Assembly: GCA_020638195.1 (NCBI GenBank)
Contig: JACKJC010000005.1
Location: forward strand, 414,344 to 478,343
Source of the DNA: Methylobacteriaceae bacterium
Lineage (GTDB): Bacteria > Pseudomonadota > Alphaproteobacteria > Rhizobiales > Beijerinckiaceae
Length of the DNA: 64,000 nt
Direction: 5' to 3'
The number at the start of each line of letters is the position of its first letter. Position 1 is the first letter of the stretch. Shown here one piece after another: positions 18,860 to 27,126 of the stretch. Both the position numbers and the translations under genes were made by a program. The notes beneath the pieces are model-generated. The model was given only the letters and a program-made list of their open reading frames with translations, made no database searches and had not been told where the DNA came from.

Positions 18860-19876
18860 ATGGCGCTTCCTGACGTTTCCATGCGTGGCCTGCTCGAGGC
18901 CGGCGCGCATTTCGGCCACCAGTCGCATCGCTGGAACCCGAAGATGAACGAGTACATCTTCGGCGTCCGCAACAACATCCACATCATCGACCTCGCCCAG
19001 ACGGTGCCGCTGTTCCATCAGGCGTTGAAGGTCGTGTCCGATACGGTCGCCAAGGGCGGTCGCGTGCTGTTCGTCGGCACCAAGCGTCAGGCGCAGGAGC
19101 AGATCGCCGACGCCGCCAAGCGCTCGGCCCAGTATTACATCAACTCCCGCTGGCTCGGCGGCATGCTGACCAACTGGAAGACGATTTCCGGCTCCATCAA
19201 CCGTCTCCGCAAGGTCGACGAGCAGCTCTCCTCGGGCGCCTCGGGCCTGACCAAGAAGGAGCGCCTCATGTTGTCGCGCGAGCGCGACAAGCTCGAGAAG
19301 GCGCTGGGCGGCATCAAGGACATGGGCGGCCTGCCGGACCTGATCTTCGTGATCGACACCAACAAGGAACAGCTCGCGATCAAGGAGGCGAACCGCCTCA
19401 ACATCCCGGTCGCCGCGATCCTCGACACCAATTGCGATCCCGACGGCATCGCTTTCCCGATTCCGGCCAATGACGACGCCGGCCGCGCCATCGCGCTCTA
19501 TTGCGATCTGATCGCCCGCGCCGCCATCGACGGCATTTCGCGCGGTCAGGGCGCTTCGGGCGTCGACCTCGGCGCTTCGGAAGAGCCGGTCGCCGAAGAG
19601 CTGCCCTCCGCCGCCGCTTCGGCGGACGCCGAAGAGCCGACGGAGACCTTCGAGCTGCTCGCCGCCCCGCGTGGCGCGCCGGACGATCTCGCCAAGCTGC
19701 ACGGCGTTGGCCCGCAGCTCGTCAAGAAGCTGAACGACGGCGGCATCTTCCACTTCTGGCAGATCGCGGCGATGAAAGCCGAGGACGCCGCCAAGGTGGA
19801 CGCCGATCTCAAGCTCAATGGCCGCATCGATCGCGACGGCTGGATTTCTCAGGCGCGCGGCTTTCTCGCGGCCTGA
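18860..19876 (+). CDS. rpsB: 30S ribosomal protein S2, C-terminally extended
   Basis: S2 binds the 30S head-body junction and helps recruit S1. The S2 core (residues 1 to about 235) has GAHFGHQSHRWNPKM, FVGTKRQAQEQI and DLIFVIDTN, all standard. The protein then continues to 338 residues, about 100 more than E. coli S2. After an acidic Ala/Glu linker a small domain at about 272-338 reads DDLAKLHGVGPQLVKKLND, a helix-hairpin-helix-like segment. Such extensions occur in Hyphomicrobiales S2. It heads the rpsB-tsf pair. Confidence 0.95.
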   Translation: MALPDVSMRGLLEAGAHFGHQSHRWNPKMNEYIFGVRNNIHIIDLAQTVPLFHQALKVVSDTVAKGGRVLFVGTKRQAQEQIADAAKRSAQYYINSRWLGGMLTNWKTISGSINRLRKVDEQLSSGASGLTKKERLMLSRERDKLEKALGGIKDMGGLPDLIFVIDTNKEQLAIKEANRLNIPVAAILDTNCDPDGIAFPIPANDDAGRAIALYCDLIARAAIDGISRGQGASGVDLGASEEPVAEELPSAAASADAEEPTETFELLAAPRGAPDDLAKLHGVGPQLVKKLNDGGIFHFWQIAAMKAEDAAKVDADLKLNGRIDRDGWISQARGFLAA

Positions 19877-19977
19877 TCCGGCTGCGGTTTTTGCCGCGAC
19901 CGTCTTCACATCGTCACACACCTCAGGCCTGCCTCTCTAACGAGGCGGGCCGCTACCGCTAGAAGAGGATTTCCCCC

Positions 19978-20907
19978 ATGGCCACGATCTCTGCCGGCAT
20001 GGTGAAGGACCTGCGCGAAAAGACCGGCGCGGGCATGATGGATTGCAAGACCGCGCTCACGGAAGTCGGCGGCGACATCGAGGCGGCCGTCGACTGGCTG
20101 CGCAAGAAGGGCCTGTCCAAGGCCGCCAAGAAGTCGGGCCGCGTGGCCGCCGAAGGCCTCGTCGCCGCCGCGGTGCGCGACAAGGCCGGCGTCGTCGTGG
20201 AAGTGAATTCCGAGACCGACTTCGTCGCCCGCAACGAGGAATTCCAGGCGCTCGTGCGCTCGATCGCCGCCGTCGCGCTCGAGAAGGGCGACACCGAGGT
20301 CGCGACCCTGTCGAACCAGCATTATCCGGGCGGCGCCGGCTCGGTGGCCGACGCCATCTCCAACGCCATCGCCACGATCGGCGAGAACATGACGCTGCGC
20401 CGCGCCGCCATGGTCTCGGTCAACGACGGCGTCATCGGCCAGTACGTGCATTCGCCGATCGCCGACGGCCTCGGCAAGATCGCCGTGCTCGTCGCGCTGG
20501 AATCGAAGGGCGACCCGGCCGTGCTCAGCGTCCTCGCGCGCCAGCTCGCCATGCATGTCGCGGCGACCTCGCCGGTCGCGCTCGACGCCGCCAGCGTCGA
20601 TCCGGCCGTGATCGAGCGCGAAAAGGCCGTGCTCGCCGACAAGAACGCCGGCAAGCCCGCGCATGTGCTCGAGAAAATCGTCGAGTCCGGCCTCAAGACC
20701 TACTTCAAGGAAGTCACGCTGGTCGATCAGGTCTCGATCCACGCCGACCACGCCGGCAAGACCGTCGCGCAGGCCGTCAAGGAACTCGAAGGCAAGGCCG
20801 GCGCGCCGATCGTCATCAAGGGCTTCATCCGCTACGGCCTGGGCGAGGGTATCGAGAAGGCGGTGGACGATTTCGCCGCTGAAGTCGCCGCCGCCGCCAA
20901 GGGCTGA
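19978..20907 (+). CDS. tsf: Elongation factor Ts
   Basis: Nucleotide exchange factor that reloads EF-Tu with GTP. It is 309 residues, normal length. The N-terminal domain shows VKDLREKTGAGMMDCKTAL and the core has VVEVNSETDFVARN (the TDFV motif that contacts EF-Tu). It lies about 100 bases after rpsB, as in most bacteria, and is followed by a strong terminator. Confidence 0.97.
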   Translation: MATISAGMVKDLREKTGAGMMDCKTALTEVGGDIEAAVDWLRKKGLSKAAKKSGRVAAEGLVAAAVRDKAGVVVEVNSETDFVARNEEFQALVRSIAAVALEKGDTEVATLSNQHYPGGAGSVADAISNAIATIGENMTLRRAAMVSVNDGVIGQYVHSPIADGLGKIAVLVALESKGDPAVLSVLARQLAMHVAATSPVALDAASVDPAVIEREKAVLADKNAGKPAHVLEKIVESGLKTYFKEVTLVDQVSIHADHAGKTVAQAVKELEGKAGAPIVIKGFIRYGLGEGIEKAVDDFAAEVAAAAKG

Positions 20908-20976
20908 CATATATCGGACCGCGCGCCCTCGGGCTCGCATGTACGGGAATGACGAGCTTGAAGGCTCGAAATCGAG

Positions 20977-21007
20977 ACGCCGCCCCCGTGGGCGGCGTTT
21001 TCTTTTT
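20977..21007 (+). terminator. Intrinsic terminator after tsf
   Basis: Stem ACGCCGCCC (20977-20985) with GGGCGGCGT (20990-20998), followed by TTTTCTTTTT. It closes the rpsB-tsf unit. Confidence 0.85.
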
Positions 21008-21139
21008 GCGCGGCGCATGACCTTCGTCATGTCTCATAGATGACTGAAGGCACTGACATTCTGGCTACGCAAGAGGCAAATTGGCGATGTTCGGACGGTA
21101 TCCAAGTGACCGTTTTGAACAAGGCGCAGAATTCGCGTC

Positions 21140-21307
21140 CGGGCCATTCCAGAACCTCCAGTCTGGAACAACGGAACGCACAAGAGTTCATTCGCGCGCC
21201 GAAGCGTTGTTTCTGGCCGGGACGACGCAAAGGGTCCGACGGTTCGCCGTGGGAACGCGAGGATGAGCGGAGGAGCGGCGACCCCCATGCCGCTCCTCCT
21301 TTTGTTT
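21140..21307 (+). ncRNA. Candidate non-coding RNA between tsf and pyrH
   Basis: The 260 bases after the tsf terminator have no convincing ORF, yet they end in a second strong rightward terminator, so some RNA is probably made here. A clear hairpin at 21147-21168 has arms TTCCAGA/TCTGGAA and a loop containing CCTCC, a sequence able to pair with ribosome binding sites as in many alphaproteobacterial sRNAs. I could not pick a convincing promoter, so the 5' end is uncertain. The alternative is a pyrH leader with attenuation. Confidence 0.35.
21269..21307 (+). terminator. Intrinsic terminator upstream of pyrH
   Basis: An 11-bp perfect stem GGAGGAGCGGC (21269-21279) / GCCGCTCCTCC (21289-21299) with loop GACCCCCAT, then TTTTGTTTT. 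It lies 134 bases before the pyrH start and has no gene of its own upstream other than tsf, which already has a terminator. Confidence 0.8.
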
Positions 21308-21440
21308 TCCGCCTTTGGATTCGAACGCGGCCCGGCTTCCCCGCGCCTTGCCGCCTTTCCGCACAGACCCTATGAAAGCGCGCAGCTCCCTCCGGGCGAG
21401 CGGCGACGATTCGGACAACAGCAGCGAGAGCAGGCCAGAG

Positions 21441-22178
21441 ATGACCGCGTCCCCGGCGCAACCCCGTTTCAAGCGCGTGCTGGTCAAGCTGTCGGGCGAG
21501 GCCTTGCAGGGCGCCCAGTCGCACGGGCTCGAGCCGGAAACCGTCACGCGCATCGCCAAAGACCTCGCAGCTGCGGCTAAGGCGGGCGCGGAAGTGGCGG
21601 TCGTGGTCGGCGGCGGCAATTTCTTTCGTGGGCTGCAGGGCGCCGACAAGGGCATCGAACGCGCGCGCGGCGATTCCATCGGCATGCTGGCGACGGTCAT
21701 GAACGCTCTGGCGCTCGAGCAGGCTGTGGAGGCGCAAGGGCAGGCGGCGCGCACGCTGTCGGCTATCGCCATGCCCTCGATCTGCCAGCCTTATTCGCGC
21801 CAGGCCGCGCTCGCGCAGCTCGCCAAGGGCCGCGTGATCATCCTCGGCGGCGGCACCGGCAATCCATTCTTCACGACCGACACCGGCGCGGCGCTGCGGG
21901 CGGCCGAACTGTCCTGCGACGCCATCATGAAGGCGACCCAGGTCGACGGGATCTACACGGCCGACCCGAAAAAGGACCCGAACGCCAAGCGCTACGAGAC
22001 GCTCAGCCACGACGAAGCCATCGAAAAGCGGCTCGCCGTCATGGATACCGCGGCTTTCGCCCTTGCCCGCGAGAACCGTATTCCGATAATCGTCTTTTCC
22101 CTGGCTGAGCCCGGCGCGATCACGAGCGCCTGGGAGGGCAGGGGGCGCTTCACGCTGGTTTCGCCGGCGGCCGGCTGA
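21441..22178 (+). CDS. pyrH: UMP kinase
   Basis: Phosphorylates UMP to UDP in pyrimidine nucleotide synthesis; a hexameric amino-acid-kinase fold. The 245 residues from the ATG at 21441 begin MTASPAQPRFKRVLVKLSGE, where KRVLVKLSGE is the family start. GGGNFFRG, GGGTGNPFFTTD and KATQVDGIYTADP are diagnostic. An in-frame ATG at 21372 would add 23 residues unlike the family, so I prefer 21441. It leads the pyrH-frr-uppS-cdsA-dxr-rseP cluster. Confidence 0.95.
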   Translation: MTASPAQPRFKRVLVKLSGEALQGAQSHGLEPETVTRIAKDLAAAAKAGAEVAVVVGGGNFFRGLQGADKGIERARGDSIGMLATVMNALALEQAVEAQGQAARTLSAIAMPSICQPYSRQAALAQLAKGRVIILGGGTGNPFFTTDTGAALRAAELSCDAIMKATQVDGIYTADPKKDPNAKRYETLSHDEAIEKRLAVMDTAAFALARENRIPIIVFSLAEPGAITSAWEGRGRFTLVSPAAG

Positions 22179-22229
22179 ACGGCGCGCCGCTTTCGCGCCT
22201 CAGACGGGCGCCAGATTACAGGTGACATC

Positions 22230-22790
22230 ATGTCCGCGACTTTCGATCTCAACGACCTCAAGCGGCGCATGCAGGCGTCCATCGCCTCGCTCAAGCACGA
22301 GTTCGGCGGCCTGCGGACCGGCCGCGCCGCCGCGAGCCTCGTCGAGCCCGTCCATGTCGAGGCCTACGGCCAATCGATGCCGCTCAATCAGGTCGCCACC
22401 ATCTCGATCCCCGAGCCGCGCATGATCCAGATCCAGGTCTGGGACAAGGCCATGGTGATCGCGGTCGACAAGGCGATCCGCGCAGCCAATCTCGGCCTGA
22501 CGCCCACGGTCGAAGGCCAGATTCTTCGCGTGCGCATGCCCGAACTCAACGAGCAGCGCCGCAAGGAACTGGTGAAGGTCGCGCACAAATACGCCGAGGA
22601 ATCGCGCGTCGCGATCCGCCACATCCGCCGCGACGGCCTCGACATCCTGAAGAAGCAGCTCAAGGACAAGGTGATCGGCGAGGACGACGAGAAGCGTCAC
22701 GAGACCGAGGTGCAGAAGGCGACCGACAGCGCCATCGGCGAAGTCGACCAGGCGCTGGCGACGAAGGAAAAGGAGATCATGCAGGTCTAG
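22230..22790 (+). CDS. frr: Ribosome recycling factor
   Basis: Splits post-termination ribosomes with EF-G. It is 186 residues, the exact family size. Motifs include LRTGRAAASLVEPVHVEAYG, the IQVWDKAMV turn and LTPTVEGQILRVRMPELNEQRR. It lies 51 bases after pyrH, as is typical. Confidence 0.97.
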   Translation: MSATFDLNDLKRRMQASIASLKHEFGGLRTGRAAASLVEPVHVEAYGQSMPLNQVATISIPEPRMIQIQVWDKAMVIAVDKAIRAANLGLTPTVEGQILRVRMPELNEQRRKELVKVAHKYAEESRVAIRHIRRDGLDILKKQLKDKVIGEDDEKRHETEVQKATDSAIGEVDQALATKEKEIMQV

Positions 22791-22830
22791 GCGACCGCAT
22801 GGTTCTGGTCCCGCATTACCGGGAGTATCG

Positions 22831-23625
22831 ATGAGCGAGGGCGAAAATCGCGAAGCAGGCGGGGCGGTCTCCGGATCGTCGGCGGTTGCGCGCGAAAACG
22901 CGCCGCGTCATGTCGCCATCATCATGGACGGCAACGGTCGCTGGGCGGCGAGCCGCAAGCTGCCGCGCTTCGAGGGCCATCGCCGTGGCGTCGAGGCGCT
23001 GCGCCGCACGGTGCGCAACGCCATCGATCTCGGCATCTCCTATCTCACGGTCTATTCTTTCTCGTCCGAAAACTGGTCGCGGCCGGTCGATGAGGTGAGC
23101 GGCCTGATGGGCCTGCTCAAGCGCTTCATCCGCAACGATCTCGCCGAACTCCACGCCAACAACGTGCGCATCCGCGTCATCGGCGCGCGCGAAGGGCTGC
23201 CGGGCGATATCGCGCCGCTGCTGGCCGAGGCTGAAGATGTCACCCGCGCCAATACCGGGCTCGTGCTCGTCATCGCTTTCAACTATGGCGGCCGGCAGGA
23301 GATCGTCGCCGCCGCGCGCGCGCTTGCCGAGGACGTCGCGGCCGGCCGGCTCGACCCGCAGGCGATCGACGCCGGCGCCTTCGCGCGAAAACTCTACACG
23401 GCGGATCTGCCCGACCCCGATCTCATCATCCGCACGTCGGGCGAACTGCGGATTTCCAACTTCCTGCCCTGGCAGGCGGCCTATGCCGAGTTCGTCTTCA
23501 CGCCGACGCTCTGGCCCGATTTCGACCGCGCCGCGCTCGAGGCGGCGCTTGATGAATTCGCGCGCCGCGAACGGCGCTTCGGCGGCGTCGACGCCGTGCA
23601 GCCCGTGAAGAAGACCGCTTCGTGA
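22831..23625 (+). CDS. uppS: Isoprenyl transferase (undecaprenyl diphosphate synthase)
   Basis: Builds the C55 lipid carrier for peptidoglycan and other wall polymers from farnesyl diphosphate and IPP (cis-prenyltransferase). It is 264 residues. The catalytic segment is AIIMDGNGRWA with Asp33, followed by YSFSSENWSRP and the C-terminal LIIRTSGELRISNFLPWQ. The stop overlaps the GTG start of cdsA (GTGA), which indicates translational coupling. Confidence 0.96.
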   Translation: MSEGENREAGGAVSGSSAVARENAPRHVAIIMDGNGRWAASRKLPRFEGHRRGVEALRRTVRNAIDLGISYLTVYSFSSENWSRPVDEVSGLMGLLKRFIRNDLAELHANNVRIRVIGAREGLPGDIAPLLAEAEDVTRANTGLVLVIAFNYGGRQEIVAAARALAEDVAAGRLDPQAIDAGAFARKLYTADLPDPDLIIRTSGELRISNFLPWQAAYAEFVFTPTLWPDFDRAALEAALDEFARRERRFGGVDAVQPVKKTAS

Positions 23626-24503
23626 CGCAAGCGCCCCCAGGGCCGGACGCGCCGCGCGCGGGCCCCAATTTCACCGATCTGCGTACGCGCGTGATCTCCG
23701 CGCTCGTCATGGTCGCCGCCGCCGTCGCGGCGCTGGTCGTGGGCGGGGCGCCATTCATCGTCTTCTGGCTCGCCGCGGCCGTCGCCATGGTCTGGGAATG
23801 GCAGCGTCTCGTCGGTCCCGAGCGCAGGCTCCCGCGTATCGTCATCGGCGCGGCGGCGCTCGCCATCGCCTGCGCCTTCGCCGCGCAGAACGGCGCCGAC
23901 ATAGCCCTGCTGATCCTGGCGGCCGGCGCGCTGATCGTCGGTTGGCTCGGGGCCCCCGGCTTGCGGATCTGGGCGGGGGCAGGGGTGCTTTATGCCGGCG
24001 CCCTCATTCTTTCGATCGCCGCCATCCGCCCACCGCTGCCCGCGCTGATCGAACCGCCCTATAATCTCAGGGCGATCCTGTGGCTGTTCGCGGTCGTCTG
24101 GGGGACCGATGTCATGGCCTATTTCGGTGGACGCCTGATCGGCGGTCCAAAACTCTGGCCGCGCGTTTCGGCTGGAAAGACATGGTCGGGCACGATCGTG
24201 GGCATTGTCAGCGGCGCGCTGCTCGGCCTGGCGGTCGCCGCGATCATGCCGGTCGGCCGCGTCTCCGTCGTTCCGCTCCTCGTGGTCGGGCTCGCGGCCG
24301 GCGCCGCCGCCCAGGCCGGCGACCTTCTCGAATCCTCGGTCAAGCGCCGCTTCAACGTGAAGGATTCCAGTCAACTCATTCCCGGTCATGGCGGCGTCAT
24401 GGACCGGCTCGACGGCTTCATCGCCGCCGCCCTGTTCGTCGCGCTGCTCGGCGTCGTGCGCGGCGCGCCGAGCGCGGCCGAAGGTTTGTTCGTATGGCCC
24501 TGA
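23622..24503 (+). CDS. cdsA: Phosphatidate cytidylyltransferase
   Basis: Makes CDP-diacylglycerol for phospholipid synthesis in the inner membrane. It is 293 residues with about 7-8 membrane helices. The C-terminal signature is present: SSVKRRFNVKDSS followed by PGHGGVMDRLDG. The start is GTG at 23622, overlapping the uppS stop. The 3' end overlaps dxr by 10 bases. Confidence 0.95.
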   Translation: MTQAPPGPDAPRAGPNFTDLRTRVISALVMVAAAVAALVVGGAPFIVFWLAAAVAMVWEWQRLVGPERRLPRIVIGAAALAIACAFAAQNGADIALLILAAGALIVGWLGAPGLRIWAGAGVLYAGALILSIAAIRPPLPALIEPPYNLRAILWLFAVVWGTDVMAYFGGRLIGGPKLWPRVSAGKTWSGTIVGIVSGALLGLAVAAIMPVGRVSVVPLLVVGLAAGAAAQAGDLLESSVKRRFNVKDSSQLIPGHGGVMDRLDGFIAAALFVALLGVVRGAPSAAEGLFVWP

Positions 24504-25699
24504 ATACGCAACGCAGGCTCGTTCTCCTCGGCGCGACCGGCTCGATCGGCCGCTCGACGGTCGACATCGTCGAGCAGGCGCCGCACGCTTTCGCGGTCGA
24601 GGCGGTCGCCGGCGGTCGCGATGTCGCCGCGCTCGCCGAACTGGCGATCCGCGTCGGCGCACGCTTCGCCGCCATTCGCGACGAGACGCTCTACCACGAC
24701 CTGAAATCCGCGCTGTCCGGCAGCAAGGTCGAGCCGGCGGCCGGCGCGAAGGCGGTCGTGGAAGCGGCGCTGCGTCCCGCCGATATCGTGGTCGGCGCGA
24801 TTTCCGGCGCCGCCGGCGTCGAGCCCACTTACGCAGCGCTCGCCGAAGGCCGCACGATCGCGCTCGCCAACAAGGAATGTCTGGTTTGTGCGGGCGGCCC
24901 GTTCATGCGCAAGGTCGCCGAGACGAACACGACCATCCTGCCGCTCGACAGCGAGCACGACGCTCTTTGGCAGGCCCTCGGCGGCGCGGACGCCAAGAGC
25001 GTCGAGAAACTGATCATTACGGCCTCCGGCGGCCCTTTCCGCACCTGGAGCGCCGAGCAGATCGCCGCCGCGACGCGGGAACAGGCGCTGAAACACCCCA
25101 ACTGGTCGATGGGCCAGAAAATCACCATCGATTCGGCCTCGATGATGAACAAGGGGCTCGAGCTTATCGAGGCGAGCCATCTGTTCGGGGTCCCTGCCGA
25201 ACGGCTGGACGTGCTGGTCCATCCGCAATCCATCATTCACGGACTGGTCGCCTTCGCCGATGGGTCGGTGACCGCGAGCCTCTATGCGCCGGACATGCGC
25301 GTGCCGATCGCCCATTGCCTCGCCTGGCCCGACCGCTTGCGGACTAATGCAAAGCGTTTGGATCTCGCGGAAATCGCGACTTTGACCTTCGAGAAGCCGG
25401 ACCTCGGCCGTTTTCCGGCGCTCGGCGTCGCCATGGACGCCTTGCGGCAGGGCGGGGCGATGCCGACCGTCCTGAATGCGGCCAACGAGATCGCCGTCGA
25501 GGCGTTCCTCGCCGGCGCCGTCGGTTTCCCCGAAATCGCCCGGATTGTAGGCGAAGCCTGCGAGCGAGCCGCGCGCGACAATTTCGCGCGTGAGCCCGCC
25601 TCCATCGAGGAGGCCCTGGCCGTTGACCATATTGTCAGAGAAAGTTCTCGGACCTCCTTGGCCGGTAAAGCTCGATCCGGCATGGTAACGGTTCAGTAA
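24494..25699 (+). CDS. dxr: 1-deoxy-D-xylulose 5-phosphate reductoisomerase
   Basis: Second enzyme of the MEP isoprenoid pathway; converts DXP to 2-C-methyl-D-erythritol 4-phosphate using NADPH. It is 401 residues from the ATG at 24494, which overlaps the end of cdsA. NADPH motif GATGSIG at 13-19; metal ligands in PLDSEHDAL (Asp152, Glu154); substrate loop MGQKITIDSASMMNKGLE. The residue after DSEH is Asp where many homologues have Asn. It feeds the uppS reaction upstream. Confidence 0.96.
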   Translation: MALNTQRRLVLLGATGSIGRSTVDIVEQAPHAFAVEAVAGGRDVAALAELAIRVGARFAAIRDETLYHDLKSALSGSKVEPAAGAKAVVEAALRPADIVVGAISGAAGVEPTYAALAEGRTIALANKECLVCAGGPFMRKVAETNTTILPLDSEHDALWQALGGADAKSVEKLIITASGGPFRTWSAEQIAAATREQALKHPNWSMGQKITIDSASMMNKGLELIEASHLFGVPAERLDVLVHPQSIIHGLVAFADGSVTASLYAPDMRVPIAHCLAWPDRLRTNAKRLDLAEIATLTFEKPDLGRFPALGVAMDALRQGGAMPTVLNAANEIAVEAFLAGAVGFPEIARIVGEACERAARDNFAREPASIEEALAVDHIVRESSRTSLAGKARSGMVTVQ

Positions 25700-25757
25700 C
25701 CATTTCGCCCGTCGTCGCGCCCAGGCCCGACGGGAGCAGGGCGGAGCCGGAGGCCAC

Positions 25758-26906
25758 ATGTTGGATGCGTTGTACTCGACCGGGATCTACGTGGTCCCGT
25801 TCATCCTTGTCCTGACGATCGTGGTCTTTTTCCACGAACTCGGACATTTCTGGGTCGGCCGGCGCTGCGGCATCAAGGTCGACGCCTTCTCCATCGGCTT
25901 CGGGCCGGAGCTCTTCGCCTTCGTCGACCGCCACGGCACGCGCTGGCGCGTCGCGCTGCTCCCGCTCGGCGGCTACGTCAAGTTCCACGGCGACGCCAAC
26001 GGCGCCAGCATGACCGACGACGCGGCCATCGAAGCCATGCCGGCGCCGGAGCGGGCGGTGACCTTCGCCGCGCAGCCGATCTGGAAACGCGCGGCGACCG
26101 TCGCGGCGGGCCCGATCGCCAATTTTATCCTCGCGATCGCTATTTTCGCCGGCGTCTTCCTGACCTATGGCCGTTCGGTCCTTACCCCGCGCGTCGACAG
26201 CGTCGCCGTGGGCAGCGCGGCCGAGGCGGCGGGCTTCCTGCCGGGCGACCTGGTGCTGGAGATCGACGGCCAGAAGATCTCCAGCTTCAACGAGTTGCAA
26301 CGGATCGTCACGACCTCGCCCGACAAGGCGCTGAAGTTCCTCGTCGACCGTGGCGGCAAGGGCGTCGCGCTGACCGCCACGCCGCGCCTTAAGGAGCTCG
26401 ATTCGCCGCTGGGCAAGACCCGCGTCGGCCTGCTCGGCGTGCAGGCGGGCGGCAAGCCTGAGGATTGGCGCACCGAAACCTATGGCGTAATTGATTCGCT
26501 CAAGCTGGCGACCCACGAAACCTGGTTCGTCGTGCGCCAGACGGCTGGCTACCTCGGCGGTCTCGCGATCGGCAAGGAGAGCCCGGATCAGCTCTCGGGG
26601 CCGGCTGGCCTCGCCCAGGTTTCCGGTGAAATGGCCAAGCTCGGGGTGGCGGCGCTCCTGAATCTGGTCGCGATCCTCTCGATCTCGATCGGCCTGCTCA
26701 ATCTTGCGCCAGTTCCGCTGCTCGACGGTGGCCATTTGATGTTCTATGCCATCGAGGCGATCCGGGGCCGTGCGCTCAACGAGCGCGCCCAGGAAATCGG
26801 TTTCCGCATCGGAATAGCCGTCGTCGGCGGCTTGATGGTGCTGGCGACCTACAATGATATAGCCCGTCTCGGCCCTCCGCTGCTGAAGTGGATCCTGCGC
26901 GGTTAA
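25758..26906 (+). CDS. rseP: RIP metalloprotease (site-2 protease)
   Basis: Intramembrane zinc protease that cleaves anti-sigma factors or remnant signal peptides. It is 382 residues. The zinc motif HELGH is at 26-30 in the first helix, one PDZ domain lies at about 125-200 (EAAGFLPGDLVLEIDG), and the third zinc ligand is in PVPLLDGGHL near 320. The C-terminal helices follow. A single PDZ domain is seen here, whereas E. coli RseP has two. The position between dxr and bamA is conserved. Confidence 0.95.
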   Translation: MLDALYSTGIYVVPFILVLTIVVFFHELGHFWVGRRCGIKVDAFSIGFGPELFAFVDRHGTRWRVALLPLGGYVKFHGDANGASMTDDAAIEAMPAPERAVTFAAQPIWKRAATVAAGPIANFILAIAIFAGVFLTYGRSVLTPRVDSVAVGSAAEAAGFLPGDLVLEIDGQKISSFNELQRIVTTSPDKALKFLVDRGGKGVALTATPRLKELDSPLGKTRVGLLGVQAGGKPEDWRTETYGVIDSLKLATHETWFVVRQTAGYLGGLAIGKESPDQLSGPAGLAQVSGEMAKLGVAALLNLVAILSISIGLLNLAPVPLLDGGHLMFYAIEAIRGRALNERAQEIGFRIGIAVVGGLMVLATYNDIARLGPPLLKWILRG

Positions 26907-27015
26907 CCCTCCGCTGACCATGTTTGTGTCGCGTCGGCAACGCCGGCTCAAAAAGGCCGGCCGAAGGGTTGATCGGCATTTGCAGGTTAACGTAAACCGA
27001 GTAGAAGCAACGTGC

Positions 27016-27040
27016 GGTCGAGCCTGCGAAAGGCTCGACC
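27016..27040 (+). other. Stable hairpin in the bamA leader
   Basis: A 10-bp perfect stem GGTCGAGCCT (27016-27025) / AGGCTCGACC (27031-27040) with a 5-base loop, followed only by TTTC. It lies 87 bases before the bamA ATG. The T-tract is short, so it may be a weak terminator, an attenuating leader or simply structure. Confidence 0.45.
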
Positions 27041-27126
27041 TTTCAAGATTGAAACGGCCGGCGCGCCCATGAGCGCGCAAGGTCGGCCGCCACAAGGCGG
27101 CCACTGAGAAGACAGGGATCGGCGTA

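Noticed and set aside
24940..24965. DSEHD in place of DSEHN in Dxr as an active-site defect
   Set aside because: The metal ligands Asp and Glu and the downstream substrate loop are intact; the changed residue is not one I know to be catalytic.
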